A stretch of DNA of 64,000 bases, from assembly GCA_002730735.1 (NCBI GenBank), contig PCAU01000008.1, positions 80,356 to 144,355 of the forward strand. Reading direction: 5' to 3'. The first letter of the stretch is position 1, and each line of letters opens with the position of its first letter. The position numbers and the translations under genes were made by a program. This DNA is from Acidobacteriota bacterium (GTDB lineage Bacteria > Acidobacteriota > Vicinamibacteria > Vicinamibacterales > UBA823). Under the pieces are notes generated by a model. That model made no database searches and was not told where the DNA came from. It worked only from the letters and a program-made list of their open reading frames with translations. Of the stretch, positions 41,933-51,112 are shown one piece after another.

Positions 41933-43156
41933 ATGGTAACGACGAACATGCGTCCCATTCGTGAAACGATAGGGCTTGATGAGGCGCTTGCACTCATTAA
42001 GGAAGCTACAAAACCCTTAGAGCGAAGCGAGCGTGTCGCGCTCTCGGGGGCCGGCGGCCGCGTTGCCTCGCGCGACGTGGTATCGGAACAGGAGGTTCCT
42101 CCGTTCGATCGCGCGGCGATGGATGGTTTTGCGGTCGTCGCTGAAGATACTTTTGGTACGACCCGTTACCAACCTAAAGCGTTGAAGTGCGTGGAAACCG
42201 TCTTCACCGGTCAGATACCTAACCGCCGTGTCGGTCGGGGTGAGTGCTCTCAGATTGCGACGGGTGCTCCTATGCCTCAAGGTGCTGACGCTGTGGTGAT
42301 GGTCGAAGAGACCGATCGTGACGTCGATAATCAGGTTCGTATTTTTACACCAGTTTACCCACGCCGGAACGTGGGCCGCCGAGGCGCTGACATCGTGCCG
42401 GGTCAGACACTCGTCCGACGTGACGACTTCCTTAGCGCCGGACGTATCGGCGCACTCGCGGCCATCGGAGTCTCCGACATAGAGGTATACGCAAAGCCGT
42501 CACTGGCTCTGTTGTCGACAGGCGATGAGATCATCCCACCCGGTCAGTCGCTCGGTCCAGGACAAATCTACGATATCAACCGATTTACCCTAGAGACCAT
42601 CGTGCGGAACCATGGCGGATTAGCCATCGGAAAGCCCACCGCAGCCGACACAGTCGAAGCGTTAACAACAGCCGTTCAGGCATGCACTGCTCACGATTTA
42701 CTGGTGTTTTCCGGCGGTAGTTCTGTCGGCGAGCGCGACCTGATTCTCGACGTATTGCATAGCCAGGGCGAGGTGCTGTTTCATGGCATTGCCGTTAAGC
42801 CTGGTAAACCAACGGTTTTCGGGAGGATTGGAGGCACTCCGGTGCTCGGGATGCCAGGTTACCCGACCTCGTGCCTATCAAACGCCTACATGCTACTCAT
42901 CCCAATCCTTCGACGGATAGCACACCTACCACCATATCGACCACGGGTACTAACACTGCCGATCGCAGAGCGAGTCGTGTCAACGACGGGGCGTCACCAG
43001 TTCTATACAGTCCGACTTAGCAACGGCTCTGCTGTACCCGCCTTTAAGGCATCAGGCGACATTACGAGCATGTCGCTTGCCGACGGCTACATTGAGATCC
43101 CCGCTCAAACCGACATCGTGGAAAAAGGCGAAGAAGTCATTGTGAAGCTCTTCTAA
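41933..43156 (+). CDS. moeA: Molybdopterin molybdenumtransferase
   Basis: Inserts molybdenum into adenylylated molybdopterin. The 407-residue protein shows the order of MoeA domains: the N-terminal ALALIKEATKPLERSERVAL, PPFDRAAMDGFAV with the FDRAAMDG signature, GQIPNRRVGRGECSQIATGAPMP with the TGAPMP loop, the central MoCF domain with STGDEIIPPGQ and FSGGSSVGERD, PGKPTVFGRI and LPGYPTSCLSN, and a C-terminal beta domain. The normal length is about 410. Alternative starts: ATG 41933 or 41948; no Shine-Dalgarno favours one. Confidence 0.96.
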   Translation: MVTTNMRPIRETIGLDEALALIKEATKPLERSERVALSGAGGRVASRDVVSEQEVPPFDRAAMDGFAVVAEDTFGTTRYQPKALKCVETVFTGQIPNRRVGRGECSQIATGAPMPQGADAVVMVEETDRDVDNQVRIFTPVYPRRNVGRRGADIVPGQTLVRRDDFLSAGRIGALAAIGVSDIEVYAKPSLALLSTGDEIIPPGQSLGPGQIYDINRFTLETIVRNHGGLAIGKPTAADTVEALTTAVQACTAHDLLVFSGGSSVGERDLILDVLHSQGEVLFHGIAVKPGKPTVFGRIGGTPVLGMPGYPTSCLSNAYMLLIPILRRIAHLPPYRPRVLTLPIAERVVSTTGRHQFYTVRLSNGSAVPAFKASGDITSMSLADGYIEIPAQTDIVEKGEEVIVKLF

Positions 43157-43204
43157 GCTTCTCTAAGAAGATTAGGTCGACGTAGAGAGAAGACCGCCGA
43201 ACCG

Positions 43205-43666
43205 TTAACGGCCCACCTGTTTAGCGTACTCTGCCTCCAGTACATCCGCGGTGTGTAGGTCGAAGCCCTCGGCCATTCGTTCGTAGCGGCCTCGGAACTC
43301 GGCATGACAACGGTAACAGATAGTCACATCGCCGAGACGGCGATAAACCGCAAGGTCAACGAGAACCGCTACCGCCAGTACTCCGTAAGCGGTAAGGTCC
43401 CTACCGAAATAATAGAAAACCGCACTAACTGTAGCACCCAAGATGACGATTGTCAGGCCAACCTTTGGGTCGAAATCCTTGCGAATATAGAAATCCTGCC
43501 CGGTACACATTGGACAGGTATCAACCGATGTGTCGGTTGCAACAGAAGAAGTTATCGTTAGGGCGATAATTTTCCGACAGCTCCCACACTGAATTTCGTT
43601 GGGTTTTTCGGACGCCTTGACAGGTAAAGCCGCGTTGCAGCTGGGGCATTGCACGACAACTTCCAT
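43205..43666 (-). CDS. Zinc-ribbon membrane protein of unknown function
   Basis: 153 residues with two zinc-ribbon-like CxxC pairs at the N-terminus (VVQCPSCNAALPV and IQCGSCRKIIAL), a third CxxC (DTCPMCTGQDFYIRKDFDP, about 49-67), two membrane helices (GLTIVILGATVSAVFYYFG and AYGVLAVAVLVDLAV) and a fourth CxxC (ICYRCHAEFRG) in the C-terminal part. Eight cysteines in four pairs could bind two zinc ions or an Fe-S site. The start is ATG 43666 with GAGG nine bases upstream; an in-frame ATG at 43675 adds three residues. It follows the membrane gene at 43.7-44.5 kb by 11 bp and is probably its partner. No function recognised. Confidence 0.68.
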   Translation of the reverse strand: MEVVVQCPSCNAALPVKASEKPNEIQCGSCRKIIALTITSSVATDTSVDTCPMCTGQDFYIRKDFDPKVGLTIVILGATVSAVFYYFGRDLTAYGVLAVAVLVDLAVYRRLGDVTICYRCHAEFRGRYERMAEGFDLHTADVLEAEYAKQVGR

Positions 43667-43677
43667 TCGACACATCC

Positions 43678-44487
43678 TCAAACCGCAACCGAGGTTAATA
43701 GGTACAAATACTTCGCCAAGATTTCGCCCACAACCACGGTGAAGAAATCTACATAAAGAATGCCTGTCGCCGATTGCGTCGAGCGAATCTTTGCCGTCTC
43801 CCACGTGAGGTATGACAGTACGGCTGGACCCAGTAAACCGAACAGCACCCGCTGCCAGAAAAACACGCCAGCACTTGAAAGTACATATCGCTGGAAGTTT
43901 GGTTCTAGGCCGGGTTCCCAGGCGGAGATCCCAAGCCAGACAGCCACGGCAACAACCGTAATCCGCACGATGACGGAACCGATGTGAAATTTCACCATCG
44001 ACTGAAGGAGTGATACATCCATTGATGGCAATACGAGATACCAGTGCCCGAGAATCATCGCCGTGCATGATCCACCAAGGAGTGCCGCGGATGACAAAAA
44101 ACTCGCAGTAACAAGCATGGTAGAACCCATTGCCATTGACGAACTAACCGCTACTGCTTGGGCGATGAGCGTGACGGCGCCGGCGGCCAAGCCAATCCAG
44201 AGCAGCCCGCGCCGCAGTACAACCATGACGCGCCCGATGGTTGCCAGGTAGACCAAGAATGCACCAGTTGCCACTGACAGCGTTATGAATCCGGTGCCAG
44301 ATGCCACGCCACCAAGTACCGCCGCGTCTGGACGAAATGCCATTCCCGCGGCCAGTATCGCGACCACCAACCCAGCGTTAAAGCGAAAGAATTTCACCCC
44401 GGCGGGCCGCGACACCAATATCAGCGTCCACGCAATTCCAATACCGAGATGCGTCAGAAAGAGAAAGATAATTGCAGAAAGCGACAT
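43678..44487 (-). CDS. Eight-helix membrane protein with conserved-looking histidines
   Basis: A 269-residue protein with seven to eight membrane helices and short loops. Two histidines lie in helices or at their ends: LILGHWYLVLP-type (MILGHWYLVLPSMDVSLLQ) and MVKFHIGSVIVRI, and aromatic residues cluster near RVLFGLLGPAVLSYLTWETAK. This resembles acidobacterial membrane proteins found beside zinc-ribbon proteins, but I cannot name a family. The histidines could bind haem or metal. It is the first gene of a likely two-gene unit with the zinc-ribbon gene. An upstream hairpin at 44531-44554 separates it from sodA. Confidence 0.65.
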   Translation of the reverse strand: MSLSAIIFLFLTHLGIGIAWTLILVSRPAGVKFFRFNAGLVVAILAAGMAFRPDAAVLGGVASGTGFITLSVATGAFLVYLATIGRVMVVLRRGLLWIGLAAGAVTLIAQAVAVSSSMAMGSTMLVTASFLSSAALLGGSCTAMILGHWYLVLPSMDVSLLQSMVKFHIGSVIVRITVVAVAVWLGISAWEPGLEPNFQRYVLSSAGVFFWQRVLFGLLGPAVLSYLTWETAKIRSTQSATGILYVDFFTVVVGEILAKYLYLLTSVAV

Positions 44488-44530
44488 GAATCCAGCGCCG
44501 GAAACAATCGTAGCCGTTCCGGCATGCAGA

Positions 44531-44554
44531 GGGAGCCAGCAACGGCTGGCTCCC
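44531..44554 (-). terminator. Perfect ten-base-pair hairpin downstream of the SOD gene
   Basis: GGGAGCCAGC and GCTGGCTCCC form a perfect ten-base-pair stem with an AACG loop on the + strand (CGTT on the reverse), 17 bp after the SOD stop. There is no real T-run, so it may act as a terminator with help or as a 3' end stabiliser. Confidence 0.6.
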
Positions 44555-44570
44555 GTGAGGTTAGACCGAA

Positions 44571-45170
44571 TTAACCGAGTCGCTTGTTAACTTCGACCCA
44601 GTTGACGACGTTCCACCACGCTTTGACATAGTCAGGTCGCCGATTCTGATAGTTCAGATAGTATGCGTGCTCCCACACGTCGAGTCCAAGGATCGCGCAT
44701 TTTCCATCCATAAGCGGATTATCCTGATTCGGCGTGCTTACAACCGACAGCGTGTTACCATCGACTACGATCCACACCCAACCGCTACCAAATCGGCCCG
44801 CCGCCGCCTTTGCAAATTGATCTTTAAGGCTGTCAAAATTACCGAATGAAGCCGTGATCGCTTCGGCAACCTTGCCCGTTGGGTCCCCTCCAGCATTCGG
44901 TCCCATGACTTGCCAGAACATTGAATGGTTCCAATGCCCCCCGCCGTTATTGCGAACCGCTGTGCGAATGTCCTCCGGCACACTGGCAAGATCACCCATA
45001 AGCTCGTCCAAACCCTTCGACTGTAAGTCCGGATGCTTCTCGAGCGCTGCGTCCAGGTTCTTAATGTAAGCGGCGTGATGCTTGCCATGGTGAATGCGCA
45101 TCGTCTGCTCGTCCACGTGAGGCTCAAGCGCGTCGTAGGCATACGAAAGTGGCGGCAATTCGTGGACCAT
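44571..45170 (-). CDS. Superoxide dismutase, Mn/Fe family
   Basis: A 199-residue cytosolic-type SOD that turns superoxide into oxygen and hydrogen peroxide. The metal ligands are visible: His in [12 protein letters not shown], His in [11 protein letters not shown], Asp and His in [28 protein letters not shown] and the PNQDNPLM segment agree with the Mn-dependent type, but Fe or cambialistic use cannot be excluded. The start has TAAGGAGG seven bases upstream, the strongest Shine-Dalgarno in the region, which suggests high expression. It is a single gene. Confidence 0.94.
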   Translation of the reverse strand: MVHELPPLSYAYDALEPHVDEQTMRIHHGKHHAAYIKNLDAALEKHPDLQSKGLDELMGDLASVPEDIRTAVRNNGGGHWNHSMFWQVMGPNAGGDPTGKVAEAITASFGNFDSLKDQFAKAAAGRFGSGWVWIVVDGNTLSVVSTPNQDNPLMDGKCAILGLDVWEHAYYLNYQNRRPDYVKAWWNVVNWVEVNKRLG

Positions 45171-45247
45171 CGAAAATCCTCCTTACAGTGAGATCCAGCG
45201 CCCGATTGAACACCAGTGCGGCCGCAGCGGATCGAAGACCTTGGAGT

Positions 45248-46393
45248 TTACTGGATAGAAAGCATCCGGTCGAGAGCAACCCGGGTCCAATGTTTCTGGT
45301 CATCGGGCACTTCAACCTGGTTATGAACTTCGCCCTCGATCAGAGATTCAAGAACCCAGCAGAGATGGTTCGGCGACACACGGAACATGGTGGAACACAG
45401 GCACCCAAGCCCATCAAGGGTCAAGACCGTTCTACTAGGTGCCATTTCCTTAGCAAGGCGATTCACTAAATGAATTTCGGTGCCCACCGCCCACACCGAA
45501 CCTACAGCACTCTCCCGAATGCGTTGAATGATCGTGTCTGTGGAGCCGCTAGCATCAGCCGCCTGCACAACCTCCCAGGTACACTCGGGATGGACAATCA
45601 CGCGCACCTCGGGTTCAGCCAAGCGCAACTGCTCAATTTGAGCGACCGAAAATCTAGTGTGGACAGAACAGTGGCCTCTCCACAAAATTAGCTTAGCAGC
45701 CGCTACCTCGTCTGGTCTCAGGCCGCCCATCGGCTGCTGTGGATCCCAAACGACCATCTCATCAAGCGGCACACCCATGGAGTATGCGGTGTTCCGCCCT
45801 AAGTGTTGGTCAGGCAGGAAAAGAATCTTCTCACCACGCTCCCAACCCCACCGCAGCGTGGCAACAGAGTTACTTGAAGTGCAGACAACACCACCCTCAC
45901 GACCACAAAAGGCCTTAATGTCCGCGGCTGAGTTCATATATGTCACGGGCACGACATCGGTAACACCTAGTTCTTCGAGCTCGCGCCAGCAGACTTCAAG
46001 TTCGTCTGCCGCTGCCATATCGGCCATCGAGCAACCAGCAGAAAGGTCAGGTAGGATGACCCGTTGATACGGAGCACTGAGTACATCCGCACTTTCAGCC
46101 ATAAAGTGGACGCCACAGAAGATGATGAACTCGGTGTCTGAACGTTCTGCTGCAACCTTGGCAAGCTTGAACGAGTCACCGCTATAGTCGGCGAACTTGA
46201 AAACCTCATCGCGCTGGTAATGATGGCCAAGGATCACCAACCGATCCCCAAGAGCCAACCGCGCTGCCGAAATTCGGACTTCCAATTCTTCGTCAGATAC
46301 GCCTAGGTAACGCTCAGGGAGCGGCTGACGTTCACCGATCTGCTGACGTTCGTACTCGTTCAACACTTCGAGTTGCGTGGAGCCTACAACCAT
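45248..46393 (-). CDS. nadA: Quinolinate synthase
   Basis: A [4Fe-4S] enzyme that condenses iminoaspartate with dihydroxyacetone phosphate to quinolinate in de novo NAD synthesis. The 381-residue protein has a three-fold repeated fold with the cluster cysteines in LSAGCSMADM, VHPECTW and CLCSTMF, together with ILGHHYQRDEVFKFADYSGDS and FCGVHFMAESADV, which are family landmarks. The length matches the family's longer group (about 350-390). NadE is elsewhere in this window. L-aspartate oxidase and quinolinate phosphoribosyltransferase are not. A perfect 11-bp inverted repeat lies between the mqnE stop and this gene's start. Confidence 0.96.
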   Translation of the reverse strand: MVVGSTQLEVLNEYERQQIGERQPLPERYLGVSDEELEVRISAARLALGDRLVILGHHYQRDEVFKFADYSGDSFKLAKVAAERSDTEFIIFCGVHFMAESADVLSAPYQRVILPDLSAGCSMADMAAADELEVCWRELEELGVTDVVPVTYMNSAADIKAFCGREGGVVCTSSNSVATLRWGWERGEKILFLPDQHLGRNTAYSMGVPLDEMVVWDPQQPMGGLRPDEVAAAKLILWRGHCSVHTRFSVAQIEQLRLAEPEVRVIVHPECTWEVVQAADASGSTDTIIQRIRESAVGSVWAVGTEIHLVNRLAKEMAPSRTVLTLDGLGCLCSTMFRVSPNHLCWVLESLIEGEVHNQVEVPDDQKHWTRVALDRMLSIQ

Positions 46394-46413
46394 CGTCTAA
46401 TTTGATGCCTCCA

Positions 46414-46447
46414 TCCTGTGATTGTGAAATTTTGCTCAATCACAGGA
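46414..46447 (-). promoter_or_regulatory. Perfect 11-bp inverted repeat upstream of nadA
   Basis: TCCTGTGATTG and CAATCACAGGA flank a 12-bp spacer, ending about 20 bp before the nadA ATG and directly before GGAGG. It has no T-run, so a protein operator (for example for an NAD-responsive repressor) or an RNA hairpin masking the ribosome site are both possible. The rest of 46394-46555 shows nothing else. Confidence 0.45.
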
Positions 46448-46555
46448 AGCGAAAAAGACCAGTCCCTACACCCAAGTTTTAAAAGCGGAGTGGAGCCTGG
46501 CGCTATTCGTATCCTAGCACAGCAAAGGTAGTGTTTGGTGGTCCAGTTACAGGCG

Positions 46556-47656
46556 TTAAGCAGTCACCGACAAGACGTTGTAAAGCGTGTCGCGCTCAAT
46601 TGGTTGTCGGCCAGCAGCACTAATGAGCCGACCGATTTCGTGCGTCGTCATCGCTTCAGGAGTCCGCGCACCAGCCATGTGGTAGATACGCTCCTCGTGC
46701 ACAGTGCCATCGAGGTCGTCTGCTCCAAACCAAAGGGCTGTCTGGGCCACGTCGACACCGGTTGCGACCCAAAACGCCTTTATGTGCGAAACATTGTCGA
46801 GCATTAACCGTGCGACTGCGTGTACACGCAGAGTGTCGGCGGCGGTCGGCGCTGGCAACTTGCGCATCTGGTTGTTATCGGGATGAAATGCCAGTGGGAT
46901 AAATGCCTGAAACCCCTCTGTCTCATCCTGCAAGTCGCGGACACGGAGCATGTGGTCCAAGCGCTCGGCCGGTGTTTCGATATGACCGTATAACATGGTG
47001 ACGTTCGAACGCATCCCTAATTGATGCACCGTCCGATGAATCGCGAGGTAGCGCTCCGTTCCACACTTATCGTGGCTGATCTTCCGCCGCACTCTTTCGG
47101 CAAATATTTCAGCTCCACCACCAGGCAAAGAGTCCAGCCCAGCATCCATCAGTTCTCGTAAAACCTGCTCGTCAGACATCCCATAGAGATCGGCAAAGAA
47201 AGCGATCTCCACAGCCGTAAAACATTTGAGATGAACATTTGGACGGATCCGCTTAAAACCCTGCAACAGCTCAACGTAGTAGCCAAACGGAAGGTCGGGG
47301 TGAAGACCATTAACGACGTGGACTTCCGTCAACGCCTGATCCTCACGGTCACGAACCTTGTCCCAGGCCTGCTCCAACGACATCGTGTAGGCCCCCGGGT
47401 CGCCCGGCTTCAGCCGTGCGAAAGCACAAAACAAACAACTCGCTACACAAACATTCGTGGCTTCAATCCTAATATTTTGATTAAAAAAAGTCTGATCCGC
47501 GTGTCGGCGTTCTCGTTCGCGATTGGCCAGCCAGCCCACAGCTAGAAGATCAGGCGCTTCGAACAGCCGCATGCCTTCGGCAAAACTAAGCCGCTCACCA
47601 GCCTCAAGCCGGTCGGCGATGTCCAATAGGCGTGAGGCCTCAAGTCGAAGTCGCAT
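46556..47656 (-). CDS. mqnE: Aminofutalosine synthase (MqnE)
   Basis: A radical-SAM enzyme of the futalosine menaquinone route. The 366-residue protein has the SAM cluster Cys70, Cys74 and Cys77 in ATNVCVASCLFCAF, EVHVVNGLHPDLPFGYYVELL, CFTAVEIAFFADL and LDSLPGGGAEIFAERVR. These agree with MqnE over the related CofH and MqnC. It adds the radical to 3-[(1-carboxyvinyl)oxy]benzoate and yields aminofutalosine. MqnD of the same pathway is encoded at 53.1-53.9 kb; MqnA, MqnB and MqnC are not in the window. Menaquinone is the expected electron carrier for the complex at 25-30 kb. Confidence 0.92.
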   Translation of the reverse strand: MRLRLEASRLLDIADRLEAGERLSFAEGMRLFEAPDLLAVGWLANRERERRHADQTFFNQNIRIEATNVCVASCLFCAFARLKPGDPGAYTMSLEQAWDKVRDREDQALTEVHVVNGLHPDLPFGYYVELLQGFKRIRPNVHLKCFTAVEIAFFADLYGMSDEQVLRELMDAGLDSLPGGGAEIFAERVRRKISHDKCGTERYLAIHRTVHQLGMRSNVTMLYGHIETPAERLDHMLRVRDLQDETEGFQAFIPLAFHPDNNQMRKLPAPTAADTLRVHAVARLMLDNVSHIKAFWVATGVDVAQTALWFGADDLDGTVHEERIYHMAGARTPEAMTTHEIGRLISAAGRQPIERDTLYNVLSVTA

Positions 47657-47749
47657 GGATCAAGCAAGAACTACTTCGGTTCTATATCGTTAGCGCAACC
47701 CAATAAACAACGGTTCCGAAAGCCTGCAGACTGGTTCGTCATTCTCCCA

Positions 47750-47758
47750 TGCTATACT
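47750..47758 (+). promoter_or_regulatory. Extended -10 promoter for the cobalamin riboswitch
   Basis: TG, one base, then TATACT (47753-47758) forms an extended -10. The RNA would begin at about 47765, precisely where the riboswitch fold begins. No good -35 is visible, as expected for extended -10 promoters. Confidence 0.6.
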
Positions 47759-47764
47759 CCGCCG

Positions 47765-47943
47765 CACAACCGACGCTTCCCAGTGGTCATGCGAAGTGGG
47801 TGCGAGGCCCACACGGTACCGCCACTGTAAGCGGGGAGCGAAGCGACTCGGTGCTTCGAATTTTTTGGCCACCACTGTGCTCGTGAAGAGCATGGGAAGG
47901 TGCTGTCGCTTCGTATCGATCCGCGAGTCAGGACACCTGGCCT
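47765..47943 (+). promoter_or_regulatory. Cobalamin riboswitch
   Basis: The leader of the btuB-D-C-F operon carries the conserved parts of the B12 aptamer in order: GCCACTGTAAGCGG (the B12-box family, 47821 on), GCCACCACTGTG, GGGAAGGTGC and GAGTCAGGACACCTGG at 47924-47939. Binding of adenosylcobalamin or a related corrinoid would switch off the transport operon. The gap from here to the btuB start at 48022 is about 80 bases and holds AGAGGAA four bases before the GTG, so control is probably over ribosome access; no terminator with a T-tract is seen. Confidence 0.9.
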
Positions 47944-48021
47944 CTGGGCTCGTCTTCTTCTGCATGCCCCGGTTCATCCCGTGGGCAATCTTGGCGCGCG
48001 ATTACGCCAAAGAGGAATTCA

Positions 48022-50292
48022 GTGTCCCGTTTACCGCATATCCCTTGGTTCAGTTTCCTTCTACTCACTCTCCTAACTTCTCCCCTTGCGGGAACGGCCT
48101 TTGGAAATAACCTCTCCGGCACCGTCGTCGACCCGACCGGGCGCCCGGTTCAGTTTGCCAGCGTGTTGTTATCACGAGCAGGGACAATAAGGACCACTAC
48201 CACGACCGACTCCGCCGGGCATTTTAGTTTTATCGAACTCACAAACGGACAGTACAAACTCCACGTATCGGTTCCCGGTTTCCGCAGTGAAGTGGTGCCA
48301 GTCCATGTCGAGGCTGGCATGGTGCAATATGTAACGGTCTCACTACGCATCAGCGCTATCGCTGAATCGGTAGTCGTATCCGCGTCACAAGTTAATCGTC
48401 CGCTATCCTACACACCGGATAGCGTGACGGTAATCGACGGCGACGACCTTCGCGCCAAGCAGATTGACACCGTCTCCGAAGGGTTACGCCTCGTCCCTGG
48501 GCTTACAGTTACACAGGGCGGAGGCAAGGGCGGCGTCACTTCACTGTTTCCACGTGGCGGCGAATCAAACTTTACGCTGGTGATTATTGATGGAGTACGT
48601 GTCAACACTTTTGGTGGTGGCTTCGATTTCGCACACCTTCCGACCGTAGACATCGAGCGCATCGAGGTCGTGCGTGGACCCCAAAGTGCCTTGTATGGTT
48701 CAGACGCTATCGGTGCCGTCGTGCATGTCATCACAAAACGCGGCGGACCAAACCGCACCTCGGGGCTCGTCGAGAGAGGGAGCTTCGGGACTTCCCGGGC
48801 TGCTGGGACCGTTTCGGGGTCATATGGAGCCTGGCATTGGGGTGCCAGCGGTGAGCGCCTTGCCACTGACGGCTTCACGGGCCAAGCACCGGCTACTGGT
48901 GAACCCGTTACGAACGACGACTATCAGCGCAAGATTGGCTCGTTCAGGTTTGGCTGGGATGGCAGCCGAGACATTCGAATCAGCGGTTTTGGGCATTTGA
49001 GTTCCTACGAACGGGGCTTTCCAGGACCGTTTGGAAGCGACCCGCGCGGACACGTCAGAACGAACGACACAGTATCGCGGGGCAAGAACGATATGCAGCT
49101 GCTTTCAATGGCCGCCGCAGTTCCATTAAATGATCGTATTACAGAACATCTGCACGTTTCTTGGAGCAATCACGATGGCGTGTTCACTAACCCGTTCGGA
49201 GTCTCGGAATCTGAGTCTCGCCGCGTAACAGTGCGCGGTCAGACCGACATGATGATTTCGCCGAGCCTTGGTTTATCGGCTGGCGGAGAACTGCACCACG
49301 AGCAAGCAGAGAGTAGTTTTATCACCGGTCCAGATGCCAGCCGTGCGCCAATCAAACGCCGTACGGTCGGCGCTTTCGGAGAGTTACGTTACGAAGTTAG
49401 TGAACGTTTCTACGTCACTGCTGGAGTGCGTGCTGAGCAAATCCGACGCGATGCCCTGAGTCCTGACCCGAACGCATTCTCGCCACGACCGGCCTTCAAC
49501 CCAAACTCGATCGTGTCGGTTAATCCGAAGCTCTCAGTTGCGTATTTTCTTCGACCTGAGAGACAGCAGAAGCAGTATTGGACTCGGCTGCACGGTAGCG
49601 CGGGTACGGGAATCCGACCACCCGACGCGTTCGAAATTGCCTTTACTGACAATCCGACTCTGAAACCCGAGCGCAACCGCAGCCTTGAATTCGGCATCGA
49701 ACAGACCATCGCAGGAGGTGCCATTATTCTCGATGGAACTGGATTCTTGAATCGCTACGATGATTTAATCGTGGCGGTTGGCCGGTCTCTTCAAGACGCA
49801 AGTCGGTTCAGGACAGACAACATCTCAAACGCCCGTACGCAAGGTCTCGAACTCGCGGTCTCTGCGCGCACGCCTTGGGGACTGGAGGCGACGGTGACCT
49901 ATACCTGGCTCGACACCGAGATCCTCGCGGTCGACCGATCCTCAGGCCAAGCTCCACCACCATTTCGGGTTGGAGACACCTTGCTGCGGCGACCACACCA
50001 TCAGAGCACCGTTGATCTGGTTTACCGGAAGGGGCCCCTAACAGCCTTTGGCCGGCTTCTCGCACGCGGCCGAAGTCTCGATGTTGAGCCGTCGTTCGGT
50101 GCTTTTGACGGCCTATTCATAAATCCTGGCCACAGCGTGGTCAATCTTGGCGGCACGCTCACCGTGATGACCGGTCTTGATCTCTTTGCACGAATCACCA
50201 ATTTACTCGATCACGGATATGAAGAGGTTTTTGGATTTCCTGCGCCTGGGAGAGGCGCGATCATTGGAGTGCAAGTTGCTACAAGTCGCTAA
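48022..50292 (+). CDS. btuB: TonB-dependent outer-membrane receptor for corrinoids (BtuB-like)
   Basis: A 756-residue outer-membrane transporter powered by TonB. A signal peptide (HIPWFSFLLLTLLTSPLAGTAFG) is followed by a carboxypeptidase-regulatory-like domain (about 30-105), the plug with the segments YTPDSVTVIDGDDL and the IERIEVVRGPQSALYGSDAIG box, and then a 22-strand barrel ending in IIGVQVATSR. The cobalamin specificity is inferred from the riboswitch and from the ABC genes joined behind it, not from substrate residues. The GTG start has AGAGGAA four bases upstream. It overlaps the frame of the ATPase gene. Confidence 0.92.
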   Translation: MSRLPHIPWFSFLLLTLLTSPLAGTAFGNNLSGTVVDPTGRPVQFASVLLSRAGTIRTTTTTDSAGHFSFIELTNGQYKLHVSVPGFRSEVVPVHVEAGMVQYVTVSLRISAIAESVVVSASQVNRPLSYTPDSVTVIDGDDLRAKQIDTVSEGLRLVPGLTVTQGGGKGGVTSLFPRGGESNFTLVIIDGVRVNTFGGGFDFAHLPTVDIERIEVVRGPQSALYGSDAIGAVVHVITKRGGPNRTSGLVERGSFGTSRAAGTVSGSYGAWHWGASGERLATDGFTGQAPATGEPVTNDDYQRKIGSFRFGWDGSRDIRISGFGHLSSYERGFPGPFGSDPRGHVRTNDTVSRGKNDMQLLSMAAAVPLNDRITEHLHVSWSNHDGVFTNPFGVSESESRRVTVRGQTDMMISPSLGLSAGGELHHEQAESSFITGPDASRAPIKRRTVGAFGELRYEVSERFYVTAGVRAEQIRRDALSPDPNAFSPRPAFNPNSIVSVNPKLSVAYFLRPERQQKQYWTRLHGSAGTGIRPPDAFEIAFTDNPTLKPERNRSLEFGIEQTIAGGAIILDGTGFLNRYDDLIVAVGRSLQDASRFRTDNISNARTQGLELAVSARTPWGLEATVTYTWLDTEILAVDRSSGQAPPPFRVGDTLLRRPHHQSTVDLVYRKGPLTAFGRLLARGRSLDVEPSFGAFDGLFINPGHSVVNLGGTLTVMTGLDLFARITNLLDHGYEEVFGFPAPGRGAIIGVQVATSR

Positions 50293-51112
50293 TGTCTCGT
50301 TCGCCTACGACAAGCACCTCGTCCTGAATGATGTTTCTTTTGAACTAGCTTCAGGAGGATTACTGGGCATCCTCGGGCCGAACGGCTCAGGCAAGACAAC
50401 ACTGTTGCGCCTACTGGGAGGCCTGCTACGTCCTACCACGGGCCAAGTCGTACTCGACGGCAGTGACCTCGATAGCATCCCTAAAGCCGAATTAGCGAAA
50501 CGGATGGCAATGGTGCCACAAGAAACCTACCTTGCGTTTGACTACTCCGTCCTTGAGATCGCCTTGATGGGACGTTATCCCCATCTTCAGACTTTCGAGG
50601 TTGAAGGACCCGAGGACGTCGAGTTGGCCCGTGCCGCACTAACTGAGACCGGCACAGCTGACCTCGAGCAGCGCTCGTTTATGACGCTAAGCGGAGGTGA
50701 AAAACAGCGTGTTGTCATCGCCAGCGCCTTGGCACAATTCGGACGGCGCGCAGCCGACGCTGGCCGCCGGCCCAGCGAGGCACTTCTCCTCGATGAACCA
50801 ACCGCATCGCTCGATCTCGGTTACCAGTTGGATATAGCATCGACTATCCGTCGCTTAAACAAAGACCGATCCACAGCAGTAGTGGTCTCAACTCACGACC
50901 TCAACTTCGCCACCAGTGTTTGTGACTACGTCGTGCTTCTTCGACAGGGATGTGTCCTCGCTGCCGGACCTACCCACGAAATTCTCCGGCCGGACACCGT
51001 CAAAGACCTTTACGACGTGGACGCCGTAGTCGAACAACATGCCGTAGCCGGACATCTGACCATTACCCCACTGGCACGGCGTGCAACCGACGCATCTGAT
51101 GGACACAGGTGA
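50276..51112 (+). CDS. btuD: Cobalamin ABC transporter ATP-binding protein
   Basis: About 278 residues of a type II importer ATPase. Walker A is LGPNGSGKTTLLRL, the Q-loop lies in AMVPQETYLAF, the signature is LSGGEKQRVVIA and Walker B LLLDEPTASLD, with the H-loop in VVVSTHDLNF. It belongs to the FecE/BtuD/FepC group. Start: TTG 50276 has GGAG six bases upstream and gives MLQVANVSFAYDK, the usual beginning; the frame extends upstream within btuB to an ATG at 50219. The next gene overlaps by four bases. Segment GRRAADAGRRPSEAL before Walker B is a slightly expanded loop. Confidence 0.93.
   Translation: MLQVANVSFAYDKHLVLNDVSFELASGGLLGILGPNGSGKTTLLRLLGGLLRPTTGQVVLDGSDLDSIPKAELAKRMAMVPQETYLAFDYSVLEIALMGRYPHLQTFEVEGPEDVELARAALTETGTADLEQRSFMTLSGGEKQRVVIASALAQFGRRAADAGRRPSEALLLDEPTASLDLGYQLDIASTIRRLNKDRSTAVVVSTHDLNFATSVCDYVVLLRQGCVLAAGPTHEILRPDTVKDLYDVDAVVEQHAVAGHLTITPLARRATDASDGHR

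Noticed and set aside
43157..43204. Terminator between moeA and the zinc-ribbon gene
   Set aside because: Only five-base-pair arms (CTTCT/AGAAG) without a T-run.
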